Below the pieces are notes generated by a model, which saw only the letters and a program-made list of their open reading frames with translations, was not told the origin of the DNA and ran no database searches. From assembly GCF_900142925.1 (NCBI RefSeq), contig NZ_FRCN01000008.1:366497-430496 (forward strand): a stretch of 64,000 nucleotides of DNA, in the 5' to 3' direction. Made by a program: the position numbers and the translations under genes. The DNA comes from Chitinophaga sp. CF418 (lineage in GTDB: Bacteria; Bacteroidota; Bacteroidia; Chitinophagales; Chitinophagaceae). Below, piece after piece: positions 26,583 through 35,668 of this stretch. The first letter of the stretch is position 1. The number at the start of each line of letters is the position of its first letter.

Positions 26583-28940
26583 ATGAAGCGGCATTCTTTT
26601 CCAGACAGTCCATTCCAGATACAACTGAGTTTTTTCCATATTGTCGAAGAATTGGAAAAACGGGCGGCAGGGCCGGAGGGTGAATCCACCATCCGTGCAA
26701 AAGCCTTGCTGGCGGAGGTAGAGAAATGCCCTGAACTGGTGGAAGGGTTGACCTCCTATGAGCAGATCGAAAAGAACCAGGACCTCATCCACCGCCTGCT
26801 GGAAGACTATTTCCCAAAGGCATTGACCCTGAATGAAATTAAAGCGATCAATCTCCCCTATGCAGATCTCATTTTCAACCATACAGAACGTTTTAAGAAT
26901 ATACTCAAAGCTGCCGGACCTGATTTTTCATTCAACATCAGGGACTTTGACGCACATCAGTTCTATGTGCTAAGCTGCTGTCTTATCCTGAATGAATTCT
27001 ATGGTACAACGCTGGATTTCAGCAGGCCCTTGTTTTATGACATTCCTACCGCGGATGGCGTTATCAAACACTACAGGATATTATACAATGCAGATTTCCT
27101 TGACATCCTGCCAACAGAAAGGGCGGTCACACTAACGGCTGATGATATAGAACTCTTACTGGACAGTTATGATGACCTGGACCTCTGGAAATTAAAGTTC
27201 CCGAAAGAAAGCTGGACATTGAAAGGGTTTGCCATTATGACCCTGTATGACGCTACCGTGGAGAATGCCGTATCTATCTTCAAAGAGAGACTACTGGGGC
27301 TGAATGCTGCTGGTTTTGAAGAAAATATGCAATCCATCTTCCGCTCTATTTACCGCATACCTGATATAAAGGTCGGTTTTACACTTTATAACCAGGAGGA
27401 AGATCAGTTCACCACCAGCGATCCTTTCAGCCAGTATATGACCAGTTTCATCGTACAGGGGCAAGGCCATAAGGAAGCCCATATGCTCTTATGCTCCAGC
27501 TCTTATAACTGCCTGGTAAAAAAGAAGGAGTACTTTGCTATTTCTGATGTAGGTGAATTTATAACGGCTGATCCGGAGAACCTGCTGGGCAACTACTTCC
27601 ACCGGCAGGGGATCAGGAGCTTTATACTGGCGCCCGTGGTTAAGAACGGACAGCTGTTAGGGGTATTGGAACTGCTTTCCCTCCGGACCAAAGAGTTGAA
27701 CAGCATTAATGCGAATAAACTGGAAGTGGTCATGCCCTTCCTCACAGATACAATGGAAAGGCTGCTGGTGGAAATGCAGAACGAGCTACAAGCTGTCATC
27801 CAGGAAAAATATACGGCCATTCACAGCAGTGTATACTGGAAGTTCAGGGAAGAAGTAGAACAACTGATCGCCCATCGGGAGACAGGGAGAGATTATGAAC
27901 CGCAGGAGATCGTATTTCCGGAAATATACCCCCTATATGGGCAGATCGATATCAAAGGATCTTCAGAGGTACGTAATACAAGTGTGCAGCAGGACCTGCA
28001 ATTACAGATAAAGACACTATGTCCCTTAATAAAGCAGTTAGGCCATCCCGAATATGCGATGGCACAGCAGGAAGCTGCCGGCAGAACCGATATAGCAGCA
28101 GGTGATTCCTCCGGTCAGACTGACGCTTTCCACGACGTACAGGAGCAACTGCGGGACTACCTGATTGAACTTTCTTTTCCACTGAGGGCAGGTACAGAAC
28201 AATACATTACAGCATACCTGGCTAATGAAGTGCATCCGCTTTTACAGCGTTATGCGTCCGATCCCCGGGTACAGATCTACTTTGCTGAAACTGACAAGGA
28301 AAAGGGTGTATTCCATTTACAGCGGCGGCGGTATGAAGCAACCATTTCCACCATCAATAATAAGCTATCCGATGTTATTGACCGGAATCAGACCATTGCC
28401 CAGGTATTATTCCCTCATTATTATGAGCGGTTCAAAACTGACGGTATAGAACATAACCTATATATAGGCGCCTCCATCTCCCCCAAGCTGCAATTCAGCC
28501 TTCAAAAGCTGTACGACCTTCGTTTATGGCAGTTACAGACGCTCTGTGAGATGGAAATAGCGCATCACCGGTTGAAAGCGGAACTCCCCTACCCCCTGGA
28601 TGTCACTTCTCTGATCCTGGTCTACAATGCCACGATCGCTATACGGTTCCGGATGGATGAGAAACGGTTTGATGTGGATGGAAGCTATAATGCACGGTTT
28701 GAGATCGTGAAAAAACGGATAGATAAGGCCTTTATCAAGGATACTACCGAGCGCATCACCCAGTCGGGAAAGATCACCATCGTTTTTTCCAGTTATATGG
28801 AAGAACAGGAATACCTGCAGTATATTAAAACCTTACAGTCGCAGATGATACTGGAAGAGGACATTGAACATTTTGATGTTGAGGATCTACAGGGGATATC
28901 GGGGTTAAAAGCGATCCGGGTGAAGATTGTCCACCTCTAA
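26583..28940 (+). CDS. Large GAF-domain protein of unknown function
   Basis: A 785-residue protein with no signal peptide or membrane segment. Residues about 250-395 look like a GAF domain (ISDVGEFI, then FHRQGIRSFILAPVVKNGQLLGVLELLS and a long amphipathic helix). The flanking parts are helical and unfamiliar; the centre has EIYPLYGQIDIKGSSEVRN, and the C-terminus contains LYIGASISPKLQFSLQKLYDLRLWQL. No kinase, cyclase or DNA-binding domain is visible. I recall similar proteins only in Bacteroidota. It probably senses or binds a small molecule, which is inference. Confidence 0.7.
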   Translation: MKRHSFPDSPFQIQLSFFHIVEELEKRAAGPEGESTIRAKALLAEVEKCPELVEGLTSYEQIEKNQDLIHRLLEDYFPKALTLNEIKAINLPYADLIFNHTERFKNILKAAGPDFSFNIRDFDAHQFYVLSCCLILNEFYGTTLDFSRPLFYDIPTADGVIKHYRILYNADFLDILPTERAVTLTADDIELLLDSYDDLDLWKLKFPKESWTLKGFAIMTLYDATVENAVSIFKERLLGLNAAGFEENMQSIFRSIYRIPDIKVGFTLYNQEEDQFTTSDPFSQYMTSFIVQGQGHKEAHMLLCSSSYNCLVKKKEYFAISDVGEFITADPENLLGNYFHRQGIRSFILAPVVKNGQLLGVLELLSLRTKELNSINANKLEVVMPFLTDTMERLLVEMQNELQAVIQEKYTAIHSSVYWKFREEVEQLIAHRETGRDYEPQEIVFPEIYPLYGQIDIKGSSEVRNTSVQQDLQLQIKTLCPLIKQLGHPEYAMAQQEAAGRTDIAAGDSSGQTDAFHDVQEQLRDYLIELSFPLRAGTEQYITAYLANEVHPLLQRYASDPRVQIYFAETDKEKGVFHLQRRRYEATISTINNKLSDVIDRNQTIAQVLFPHYYERFKTDGIEHNLYIGASISPKLQFSLQKLYDLRLWQLQTLCEMEIAHHRLKAELPYPLDVTSLILVYNATIAIRFRMDEKRFDVDGSYNARFEIVKKRIDKAFIKDTTERITQSGKITIVFSSYMEEQEYLQYIKTLQSQMILEEDIEHFDVEDLQGISGLKAIRVKIVHL

Positions 28941-28943
28941 AAC

Positions 28944-28977
28944 GCATTATCCCATAGCTATCGCTACGGGATAATGC
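28944..28977. terminator. Bidirectional terminator hairpin between convergent genes
   Basis: GCATTATCCC (28944-28953) and GGGATAATGC (28968-28977) form the stem, with an inner TAGC/GCTA extension. Read leftward it leads into GTTTTAG, and it sits between the ends of the GAF and GH16 genes. Confidence 0.7.
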
Positions 28978-29033
28978 ATTGTAATGAAGAGGGAAAAGCC
29001 TGTATGCTATTGAATCGAAACTAAGGAGTACTA

Positions 29034-30257
29034 TTAGTAAGTGAATTTCTCCCAACCCTGGATGGTAGCACGGTTGCAGGTCATTGCCTGAGTACCGTTC
29101 TCGGAAGAAACGTACATACCGTTATTGCCACGCAGGGAGAAGGTACCGTCGCCGTTATCGATCCAGTCGAATTTCTCCCAGTCCTGGATGGTAGTACGGT
29201 TGCAGGTCATTGCCTGAGCGCCGTTTTCAGAAGAAACGTATTTACCCATGCTCTGGAGAGCTACTTTACCACCGCCGGCATCAACAATGGTGAATTGTTC
29301 CCATGCCTGAGCGGTAGCACGGTTACAGTTGATTGCCTGCTGGCCGTTTTCGCCACTCACGAAAGATCCATTGCTACCTTTAACAGAGATAGTAGTGCCA
29401 ATCGGAGCGCCGCCACCGGGTGTTTGAGAGATGTTAAATACTCTTACATAGTCCACCAGCATAGAAGCAGGCAGCGCTGCATCATTGATGTTATTGCCGG
29501 GCAGGTTACCACCTACGGCAACGTTTAAGAGAATAAAGAACGGTGCATGGAATTCCTCTGTACCGTTGATGTTGTTCTGAATGTTAGCGATATGGTATTC
29601 AAGACCATCTACATACCAGCGGATTGAAGAAGCATCCCATTCTACAGCATAAATATGGAAGTCAGTCGCTGTAGTAGTGGTATTGCCGCTATAGTAAGTA
29701 TAGGCCGTATTCCACCAGTGGATAGTACCCAGGATAGTGTTACTGGTGTTTACCTGTTCCATGATGTCGATCTCACCACAAGCAGGCCAGCCAGCGCCGG
29801 TGCTGATGCTGTTACCCAGCATCCAGAAAGCAGGCCATAAGCCCTGTACACCGGGAAGTTTGATACGGGCTTCGATACGGCCGTATTGTGTCGAGAATTT
29901 ACCATTACTGTTCAGACGGCCGGAGGTATAGGGTTGTCCCTGTACTGTTTCTTTACGGGCAGTGATCACCAGGTTACCGCCGGTAACGGCAACGTTCTGG
30001 GTCTGATAGAACTGTTTTTCGTTGTTTACGCCCAGGTTACCATTTTCATACCCCCATTTGGAAGTATTCAGGGTGGTACCGTCAAATTCGTCAGACCATA
30101 CCAATTCATAAGACTTGGCTGCTGCTACAGCGCCTACGGCTTTGTCATTGGCAGAGAGTTTTGGCGCTTTTTCGGCCTGGTTCTCTTTTGTACAGGATGT
30201 TACGGCAGTAGCCAGCAACAGAAGGCTCAGGAGCCCGGAGAAGGTTTGTTTTTTCAT
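29034..30257 (-). CDS. GH16 beta-glucanase lipoprotein with fascin-like trefoil domain
   Basis: A 407-residue lipoprotein with lipobox AVTSC (Cys22). Residues 50-275 are a GH16 domain (WSDEFDGTTLNTSKW, then LWPAFWMLG) with the catalytic motif EIDIMEQ: nucleophile Glu162 and acid/base Glu167. Residues about 283-407 hold three similar units, each with the VSSENGxQAMTCNR and WEKF pattern, which look like a beta-trefoil of the fascin-like kind and probably bind carbohydrate. It likely cuts beta-1,3- or mixed-linkage glucan at the cell surface. It is divergent from the regulator gene at 30541. Confidence 0.88.
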   Translation of the reverse strand: MKKQTFSGLLSLLLLATAVTSCTKENQAEKAPKLSANDKAVGAVAAAKSYELVWSDEFDGTTLNTSKWGYENGNLGVNNEKQFYQTQNVAVTGGNLVITARKETVQGQPYTSGRLNSNGKFSTQYGRIEARIKLPGVQGLWPAFWMLGNSISTGAGWPACGEIDIMEQVNTSNTILGTIHWWNTAYTYYSGNTTTTATDFHIYAVEWDASSIRWYVDGLEYHIANIQNNINGTEEFHAPFFILLNVAVGGNLPGNNINDAALPASMLVDYVRVFNISQTPGGGAPIGTTISVKGSNGSFVSGENGQQAINCNRATAQAWEQFTIVDAGGGKVALQSMGKYVSSENGAQAMTCNRTTIQDWEKFDWIDNGDGTFSLRGNNGMYVSSENGTQAMTCNRATIQGWEKFTY

Positions 30258-30540
30258 AGCTTTTAAAAAATCCGGTTTTACATTGTTCCCGCATACAGCA
30301 TTCTTGCTACCGGAATGGGCGACAATCCCCCCGCTATCCGTAGCCAGGAAAATGTTATAACGCGGAAACAGGTTATTTTAAGATCAGGGCAAAGATGCGG
30401 TTAATTTTCAGGTCCCTTCATTTCAGGGGTACGTCTAATCTACTACAGCGCAAACACAGGCTATTGATTATCAATAAACATTCTTTACGTCAGCACTACT
30501 TCAAAGCATAATATTCATATTTTTATTAAAACGTTATGAA

Positions 30541-33462
30541 ATGAACAAGCTCATTTTGCTTGTGCTGTCTATCCTATGGACGAGTGAAAACCTGGCACAA
30601 CAGATCATTGGCTTACCACCGATTGTCAACTATACCCGGCAGCAATACCCGGGAGGCGGGCAAACCTGGGACCTGGATATGGACAGGAACGGTATCCTTT
30701 ATTTTGCCAATAATGAAGGGCTGATGACCTTTAATGGTCATTCCTGGAAACTGCTACCCGTTCCCAATCATACCCGGCTGCGCTCTGTGAAGGCAGATAA
30801 GGATGGGCGTATCTATGTCGGCGCACAGGACGATTTCGGGTATTACCTGGCAGATGCGGATGGCGTATTGCGCTATACTTCTCTTAAACCGGCCGTCAGG
30901 GACCGGAAGGACCAGTTTGCGGATATCTGGGACATCGTTCTGTATAATGGTGGCGTCTTTTTCAGGGGTACCACTAAGATATTTTATTATGATCATCACA
31001 ATTTGCATATATATCCTGGCACCATGCAATGGCAGATGTTATGCCGCGCCAATAACAGATTATATGCCCAGGATGCGAACAAAGGGCTGATGCAATTCAA
31101 AGATAACAGCTGGCAGCCGGTCTGTAAGGAAGTTGCCGACAGGCATCTACTGATCAGGGAAATCATAGGAAGGGACGCAAAAGGAGATGCGACCAAAGAC
31201 CAGGACGATGACACCCTACTGGTCTGTACCTTGAAAGATGGCATTTTCAAATTACACCGGGGACGCCTCTTCCCTTTTACAAGTAATGCCACTCCTATTT
31301 TCATTCAAAACCAGATCTACTGTGCCAGGCCCTGGGGAGACAATCAGCTCCTGATCGGGACATCCTATGGAGGCTGTTATATTATACACCGGGAAACAGG
31401 CGCTGTTATCCAGCAGTTTACCGTCAATGAAGGACTACAACACAACAGTGTATTGAAGATCTTTACAGACCCGGGCAAGAATATATGGCTGACGCTGGAC
31501 AATGGTATTGACATGGTGCGGTATAATACTGCCATCAAACAGATCCTGCCGGATAATAAACGTTATCTCACCACCTATACGGCCAGCGTCTTTAACAAAC
31601 AATTGTATATCGGAACCTCGGATGGGGTATTCAGCACACCGCTGGATGGACAGCGGGACCTTAGTTTTCTGCCGAGCCATTTCCGGCAGATAAGTAATAC
31701 CGCAGGTCAGGTATGGAGCATCGCCCAGGTAGAGCAACATCTGCTGATGGGACATCATGAGGGAGCCTTTGAGATCAGGGGAGCGACGGCTATTCCCTTG
31801 TCCAGGCGTACGGGCTGCTGGTTATTCCAGCCCTTATCTTCCTATATGCTGGCAGGATGTTATACCGGCTTACAGCTGATGCATAAAGAGGGAGGCGGAT
31901 TGTCTGCTGCACGACCCGTAAAGGGATTGTTTGAGTCCCTGCGCTTCCTGACAGTGGAGGATGACAGCATCATCTGGGCCTCCCATCCTTACCGGGGCGT
32001 ATTCCGGATGTACCTGGACAGGGACACAATGCTACATTATACATTATATAGCCAAAAGAACGGGTTGCCGGCTGACTACAACAATTTTGTGTTCAGGATC
32101 AGGGGCAGGATGATTGTGGCTACACAGGCAGGTGCATACGAATATGATGCGGCAACAGAGCGTTTCGTGCCCTCCCGGTGGCTATCTCCTATCCTGAAGG
32201 ATGCGAGTCTGCAATACCTGTCGGAAGATGCTGCCGGGAACATCTGGTTTATTTCAGATAAGATGCCCGGAGTGATCGACTTTCATAAACCTGTTCCGGA
32301 ACATGCGTACAGCATCGTTCATTTCCCGGAATTAAAAGGACAGATCGTCAACGGTTTTGAATTCCTGTATCCCTATAACGATGAGAATATTTTCGTGGGA
32401 GCGGAGAAAGGCATGTTCCATATCAACTATAAACATTACCGGCAGGCAAGAGAGCAGCCGCTGGTGCTCATCAGCCAGGTGAGCGCCCACGGAAAGGCGG
32501 ACAGCCTGCTATACGGCGGATATTATCCCTCGGGAAAACATTCCTTCAAAGCGATGCCCAATGCCTTTTCCGGTTTTCATTTTGAATATGCATCACCAGT
32601 ATACAGTCAGGGCAATACCATTGAATACAGTTATAAGCTGACCGGCTTTGATCAGCAATGGAGCGAGTGGTCTGTTAAAACAGAAAAGGATTATACGAAC
32701 CTGCCTTATGGTCATTATACCTTTTCAGTAAAAGCGAAAGACAATCTGGGCAATGTGTCCAGGCCTGCCGTGTATTCATTCCGGATATTACCGGCCTGGT
32801 ATCAGACACCGCTTGCCAGAAGTGGATATATATTACTGGGACTGGCTATACTGCTGTGGGGCTATATCTCCCAGAAAAGAAAATTCGTACGGCAGCAGCG
32901 CCGGTATCAGCAAAAACAGGAGCAGCTGATATTGCGGCATAAGTTTGAGAAGGAACAGCGGGAGAAAGAGCTGATCAGTCTTCAGAATGAGAAACTCACT
33001 ACAGAGGTCCGTTTTAAGAATAAAGAACTGGCTACTGCTACTATGTACTTGCTGCACCGGGGCAAAGTGTTATCGAATATTAAAGAAGAGTTGCTGGTGT
33101 CGATAAAAAAGATAGATCCGTTGCCGGACAATATATTTAAAAAAGTACTGCGCCTGTTTGAGGAGGCGGAAAACAATGAGGAAGACTGGGAGCAGTTTTC
33201 CCGGCATTTCGACGAAGTACATAATAATTTCCTGTTCACGTTGAAGCGCAAATATCCTGACCTGAGCACGACCGATCTCAAGCTATGCGCCTATCTGCGC
33301 ATCAACCTGACTACAAAGGAAATTGCACAGTCGCTGGGTATTTCTGTCAGGGGAGTGGAGACCAGCAGGTACCGCCTGCGGAAAAAACTGGAGCTACCGG
33401 CAGATACCAGTTTATATGATTTCCTGATGGCAGTTACCGGCAGCCCGGAGAAACCGGTATGA
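30541..33462 (+). CDS. Propeller/Y_Y_Y sensor with cytoplasmic LuxR-type HTH
   Basis: A 973-residue membrane regulator. A signal peptide (1-19) leads into a long beta-propeller region (about 20-660, with repeats such as DMDRNGILYFANNEGLMTF), then a Y_Y_Y domain (about 685-755, EYSYKLTGFDQQWSEWS), one membrane helix (about 760-778), a coiled coil and a GerE/LuxR-type helix-turn-helix at about 910-955 (TTKEIAQSLGISVRGVETSRYRLRKKL). There is no histidine kinase or receiver domain, unlike hybrid two-component systems. It is a one-protein sensor that may control the adjacent GH16 gene or the following locus. It overlaps the sigma factor gene by four bases. Confidence 0.88.
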   Translation: MNKLILLVLSILWTSENLAQQIIGLPPIVNYTRQQYPGGGQTWDLDMDRNGILYFANNEGLMTFNGHSWKLLPVPNHTRLRSVKADKDGRIYVGAQDDFGYYLADADGVLRYTSLKPAVRDRKDQFADIWDIVLYNGGVFFRGTTKIFYYDHHNLHIYPGTMQWQMLCRANNRLYAQDANKGLMQFKDNSWQPVCKEVADRHLLIREIIGRDAKGDATKDQDDDTLLVCTLKDGIFKLHRGRLFPFTSNATPIFIQNQIYCARPWGDNQLLIGTSYGGCYIIHRETGAVIQQFTVNEGLQHNSVLKIFTDPGKNIWLTLDNGIDMVRYNTAIKQILPDNKRYLTTYTASVFNKQLYIGTSDGVFSTPLDGQRDLSFLPSHFRQISNTAGQVWSIAQVEQHLLMGHHEGAFEIRGATAIPLSRRTGCWLFQPLSSYMLAGCYTGLQLMHKEGGGLSAARPVKGLFESLRFLTVEDDSIIWASHPYRGVFRMYLDRDTMLHYTLYSQKNGLPADYNNFVFRIRGRMIVATQAGAYEYDAATERFVPSRWLSPILKDASLQYLSEDAAGNIWFISDKMPGVIDFHKPVPEHAYSIVHFPELKGQIVNGFEFLYPYNDENIFVGAEKGMFHINYKHYRQAREQPLVLISQVSAHGKADSLLYGGYYPSGKHSFKAMPNAFSGFHFEYASPVYSQGNTIEYSYKLTGFDQQWSEWSVKTEKDYTNLPYGHYTFSVKAKDNLGNVSRPAVYSFRILPAWYQTPLARSGYILLGLAILLWGYISQKRKFVRQQRRYQQKQEQLILRHKFEKEQREKELISLQNEKLTTEVRFKNKELATATMYLLHRGKVLSNIKEELLVSIKKIDPLPDNIFKKVLRLFEEAENNEEDWEQFSRHFDEVHNNFLFTLKRKYPDLSTTDLKLCAYLRINLTTKEIAQSLGISVRGVETSRYRLRKKLELPADTSLYDFLMAVTGSPEKPV

Positions 33463-34130
33463 AAACCAAGGGGAAACGGTTATATTTGTGCTTTACGCCT
33501 TTACCACAATTGTCATTGTCAGCGCCTATTATTCATACACGCATTGCAGAAGAAGAGGAAAGAAATTTACTTCAAAATGTTGCAGCTGGTGACTGGCAGG
33601 CTTTTACGCGCCTTTACGAGGCATATTCCCCCCTTATAATACATTATTTGCAGGTATATCTACCCGACAAACATGATGTCGAGGAAATAGGCCAGGAAGT
33701 GTTCCTGAAGGTCTGGAAGAAAAGAGAACTGCTCGTAACAGTACGTTCTTTTAAGAATTACGTATTCATCATGGCCAGGAATGCCCTGAATGACTTCCTC
33801 AAGGCCCAGCAGGCGCTGATACAGAAACAGGCGGGATACAGCAAGGATTATGTACAGCCGCATTACAGTGCTGACGACAAACTGATCACCGACCAATATG
33901 AATCCCTGGCCCGGGCCGCATTGGATACACTGCCCGAAAAACAACGCCAGATCTTTCTCTTACGTACCCGCGATGAAATGACCATACAGGAAATTGCAGA
34001 TATGCTGGGCATGTCTGTAGGCGGGGTGCACAAATCACTACAGCAGGCCACGACCTACCTCAAAGATTATCTGGCCAGGAATGGCATTAGCTTTACCCTC
34101 CTTCTTCTTATCATCTTTTTCCAGCCCTGA
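33459..34130 (+). CDS. ECF-type RNA polymerase sigma factor
   Basis: A 223-residue sigma-70 family protein. Region 2 is about residues 35-105 (AFTRLYEAYSPLIIHYLQVYL, then DVEEIGQEVFLKVWKKRE), and region 4 is about 150-205 (LDTLPEKQRQIFLLRTRDEMTIQEIADMLGMSVGGVHKSLQQA). The C-terminus ends in a hydrophobic tail (FTLLLLIIFF), seen in some Bacteroidota sigma factors. The ATG overlaps the preceding stop (ATGA), but the sigma homology begins about 30 residues later, so a later start is possible. With the FecR gene that follows it should control the STN-SusC system downstream. Confidence 0.88.
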   Translation: MKTKGKRLYLCFTPLPQLSLSAPIIHTRIAEEEERNLLQNVAAGDWQAFTRLYEAYSPLIIHYLQVYLPDKHDVEEIGQEVFLKVWKKRELLVTVRSFKNYVFIMARNALNDFLKAQQALIQKQAGYSKDYVQPHYSADDKLITDQYESLARAALDTLPEKQRQIFLLRTRDEMTIQEIADMLGMSVGGVHKSLQQATTYLKDYLARNGISFTLLLLIIFFQP

Positions 34131-34196
34131 AAGTTTTTTTAAATTTTTTTAGTGTCCCGGTGAAAATTCGGATTCATCGACCGTCTTTATTCGTAT

Positions 34197-35417
34197 ATGT
34201 CATATATGAATCTATCTGAAGCCATAATACACGTTACGAAACTGGCGGAGGGACAAGCAGTGACGGAGGAGGAAACAGCCGAATTCCGGCAGTGGTTCCT
34301 CCGGGAAGCGAGTGAAGAGGAACTGCAGGAGCTGGCAAGTGCGCATGAAGCTGTACTGATGGAAGTGCAGGAGCCCACCTATGATAATAAAGAGATTGTC
34401 AGTAATATATATAGCCGGCTGACGGCCTACTACCTGGCAGAAGTAAGCACGATGGAAGAGAGCAACAAGCAGGAAGCTATTATCAGGAAGATCAGGAAAC
34501 GTAATTATTGGTGGGCCGCAGCGGCGTCTTTACTGATAGCAGGAGGGGCCGCCATATGGATATTGCGTTCAGAGCAGCCAAAACGGGCAGCCATCGTACA
34601 ACGCAATGTATTGGAGCCGGGCAGCAATAAAGCAATTCTTACACTGGCGAATGGCCAGGAGATCATATTGGACAACCTGGCCAACGGCAACATAGCCGTA
34701 CAGGGAGGTGTGACTATTACTAAAGCTGATAGCGGCGCTATCGCTTATATAGGAACAGGGGACAATGTACAATACCACACGCTGTCCACTCCGCGGGGTG
34801 GACAGTTCCAACTCACATTACCAGATGGGTCAAAGGTTTGGTTGAATTCAGCCTCATCCATACGTTATCCGACGGCATTCATAGGGGCTGAAAGAAAGGT
34901 GGAAATGACCGGGGAAGGATATTTCGAGGTAGCCCCTGACGCCGCCAAACCCTTTACCGTGAAAGCTGGCAGACTTGATGTGCATGTATTGGGCACAGGA
35001 TTTAACATCATGGCTTATGCCGACGAAAATGCCATCCGTACAACGTTGGTAAGCGGATCGGTAAAGGTGGAGGCAGGCGATGCAACAGCAATGCTCACGC
35101 CGGGCGTACAGGCCAGCCTGGCAACGGAAGGACAGACATTTAAGACCACCAGACCAGACCTGGCGGAGGTGCTGGCCTGGAAAAACGGGCAGTTCCGCTT
35201 CAATCGCACAGGTATTAAGAACATTATGCGCCAGGTAGCCCGCTGGTACGATGTGGATATACGTTATGAAGGGAACGTAGACAATATAGAGTTCCAGGGC
35301 ATTTTATCCCGTAAGGTAACTGCCAAAGCATTACTGGAAACACTGGAAGCGACAGGAGAAGTGCATTTCAGGATCGAAGGAGATCATATCAGTGTAATAC
35401 CAGGCGCAAAAAAATAA
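34197..35417 (+). CDS. FecR-family anti-sigma factor
   Basis: A 406-residue inner-membrane protein. The cytoplasmic N-terminus (about 1-100) should bind the sigma factor; a membrane helix is at 104-123 (YWWAAAASLLIAGGAAIWIL). The periplasmic part has a FecR domain (about 190-290: YHTLSTPRGGQFQLTLPDGSKVWLNSASSIRYP, then VEMTGEGYFEVAPDAAKPF) and a C-terminal DUF4974 domain that contacts the STN domain of the transporter. It starts 66 bases after the sigma gene. Another in-frame ATG is at 34206. Confidence 0.92.
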   Translation: MSYMNLSEAIIHVTKLAEGQAVTEEETAEFRQWFLREASEEELQELASAHEAVLMEVQEPTYDNKEIVSNIYSRLTAYYLAEVSTMEESNKQEAIIRKIRKRNYWWAAAASLLIAGGAAIWILRSEQPKRAAIVQRNVLEPGSNKAILTLANGQEIILDNLANGNIAVQGGVTITKADSGAIAYIGTGDNVQYHTLSTPRGGQFQLTLPDGSKVWLNSASSIRYPTAFIGAERKVEMTGEGYFEVAPDAAKPFTVKAGRLDVHVLGTGFNIMAYADENAIRTTLVSGSVKVEAGDATAMLTPGVQASLATEGQTFKTTRPDLAEVLAWKNGQFRFNRTGIKNIMRQVARWYDVDIRYEGNVDNIEFQGILSRKVTAKALLETLEATGEVHFRIEGDHISVIPGAKK

Positions 35418-35574
35418 TATAGGGGACGATAAATAAAAACAGGTTAAGCATTTTTTGGCACATCATCAATCAAACATCTAAATCAACAACCAATCAGCGT
35501 ATGTAGTAAACAGGAAAACAACCAGAAATCAGCACAGAACATTGAACAACTGTAAGTAAGTCCTGATAAAAAAG

Positions 35575-35604
35575 GCAGGACCTCAACTGCAATTGAGGTC
35601 CTGC
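35575..35604 (-). terminator. Strong hairpin with a T run on the minus strand, no minus-strand gene
   Basis: GCAGGACCTCAA (35575-35586) and TTGAGGTCCTGC (35593-35604) form a perfect 12-bp stem with a 6-nt loop. On the minus strand it is followed by CTTTTTT, the form of an intrinsic terminator, yet all nearby genes read rightward. It lies in the FecR-susC spacer (35418-35668), which otherwise shows nothing clear. Confidence 0.6.
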
Positions 35605-35668
35605 TATAAGGACTACTTCATTAATGTCACTTACGTCATTTAATCAGTAAATCCCTAAATGTACAAGT

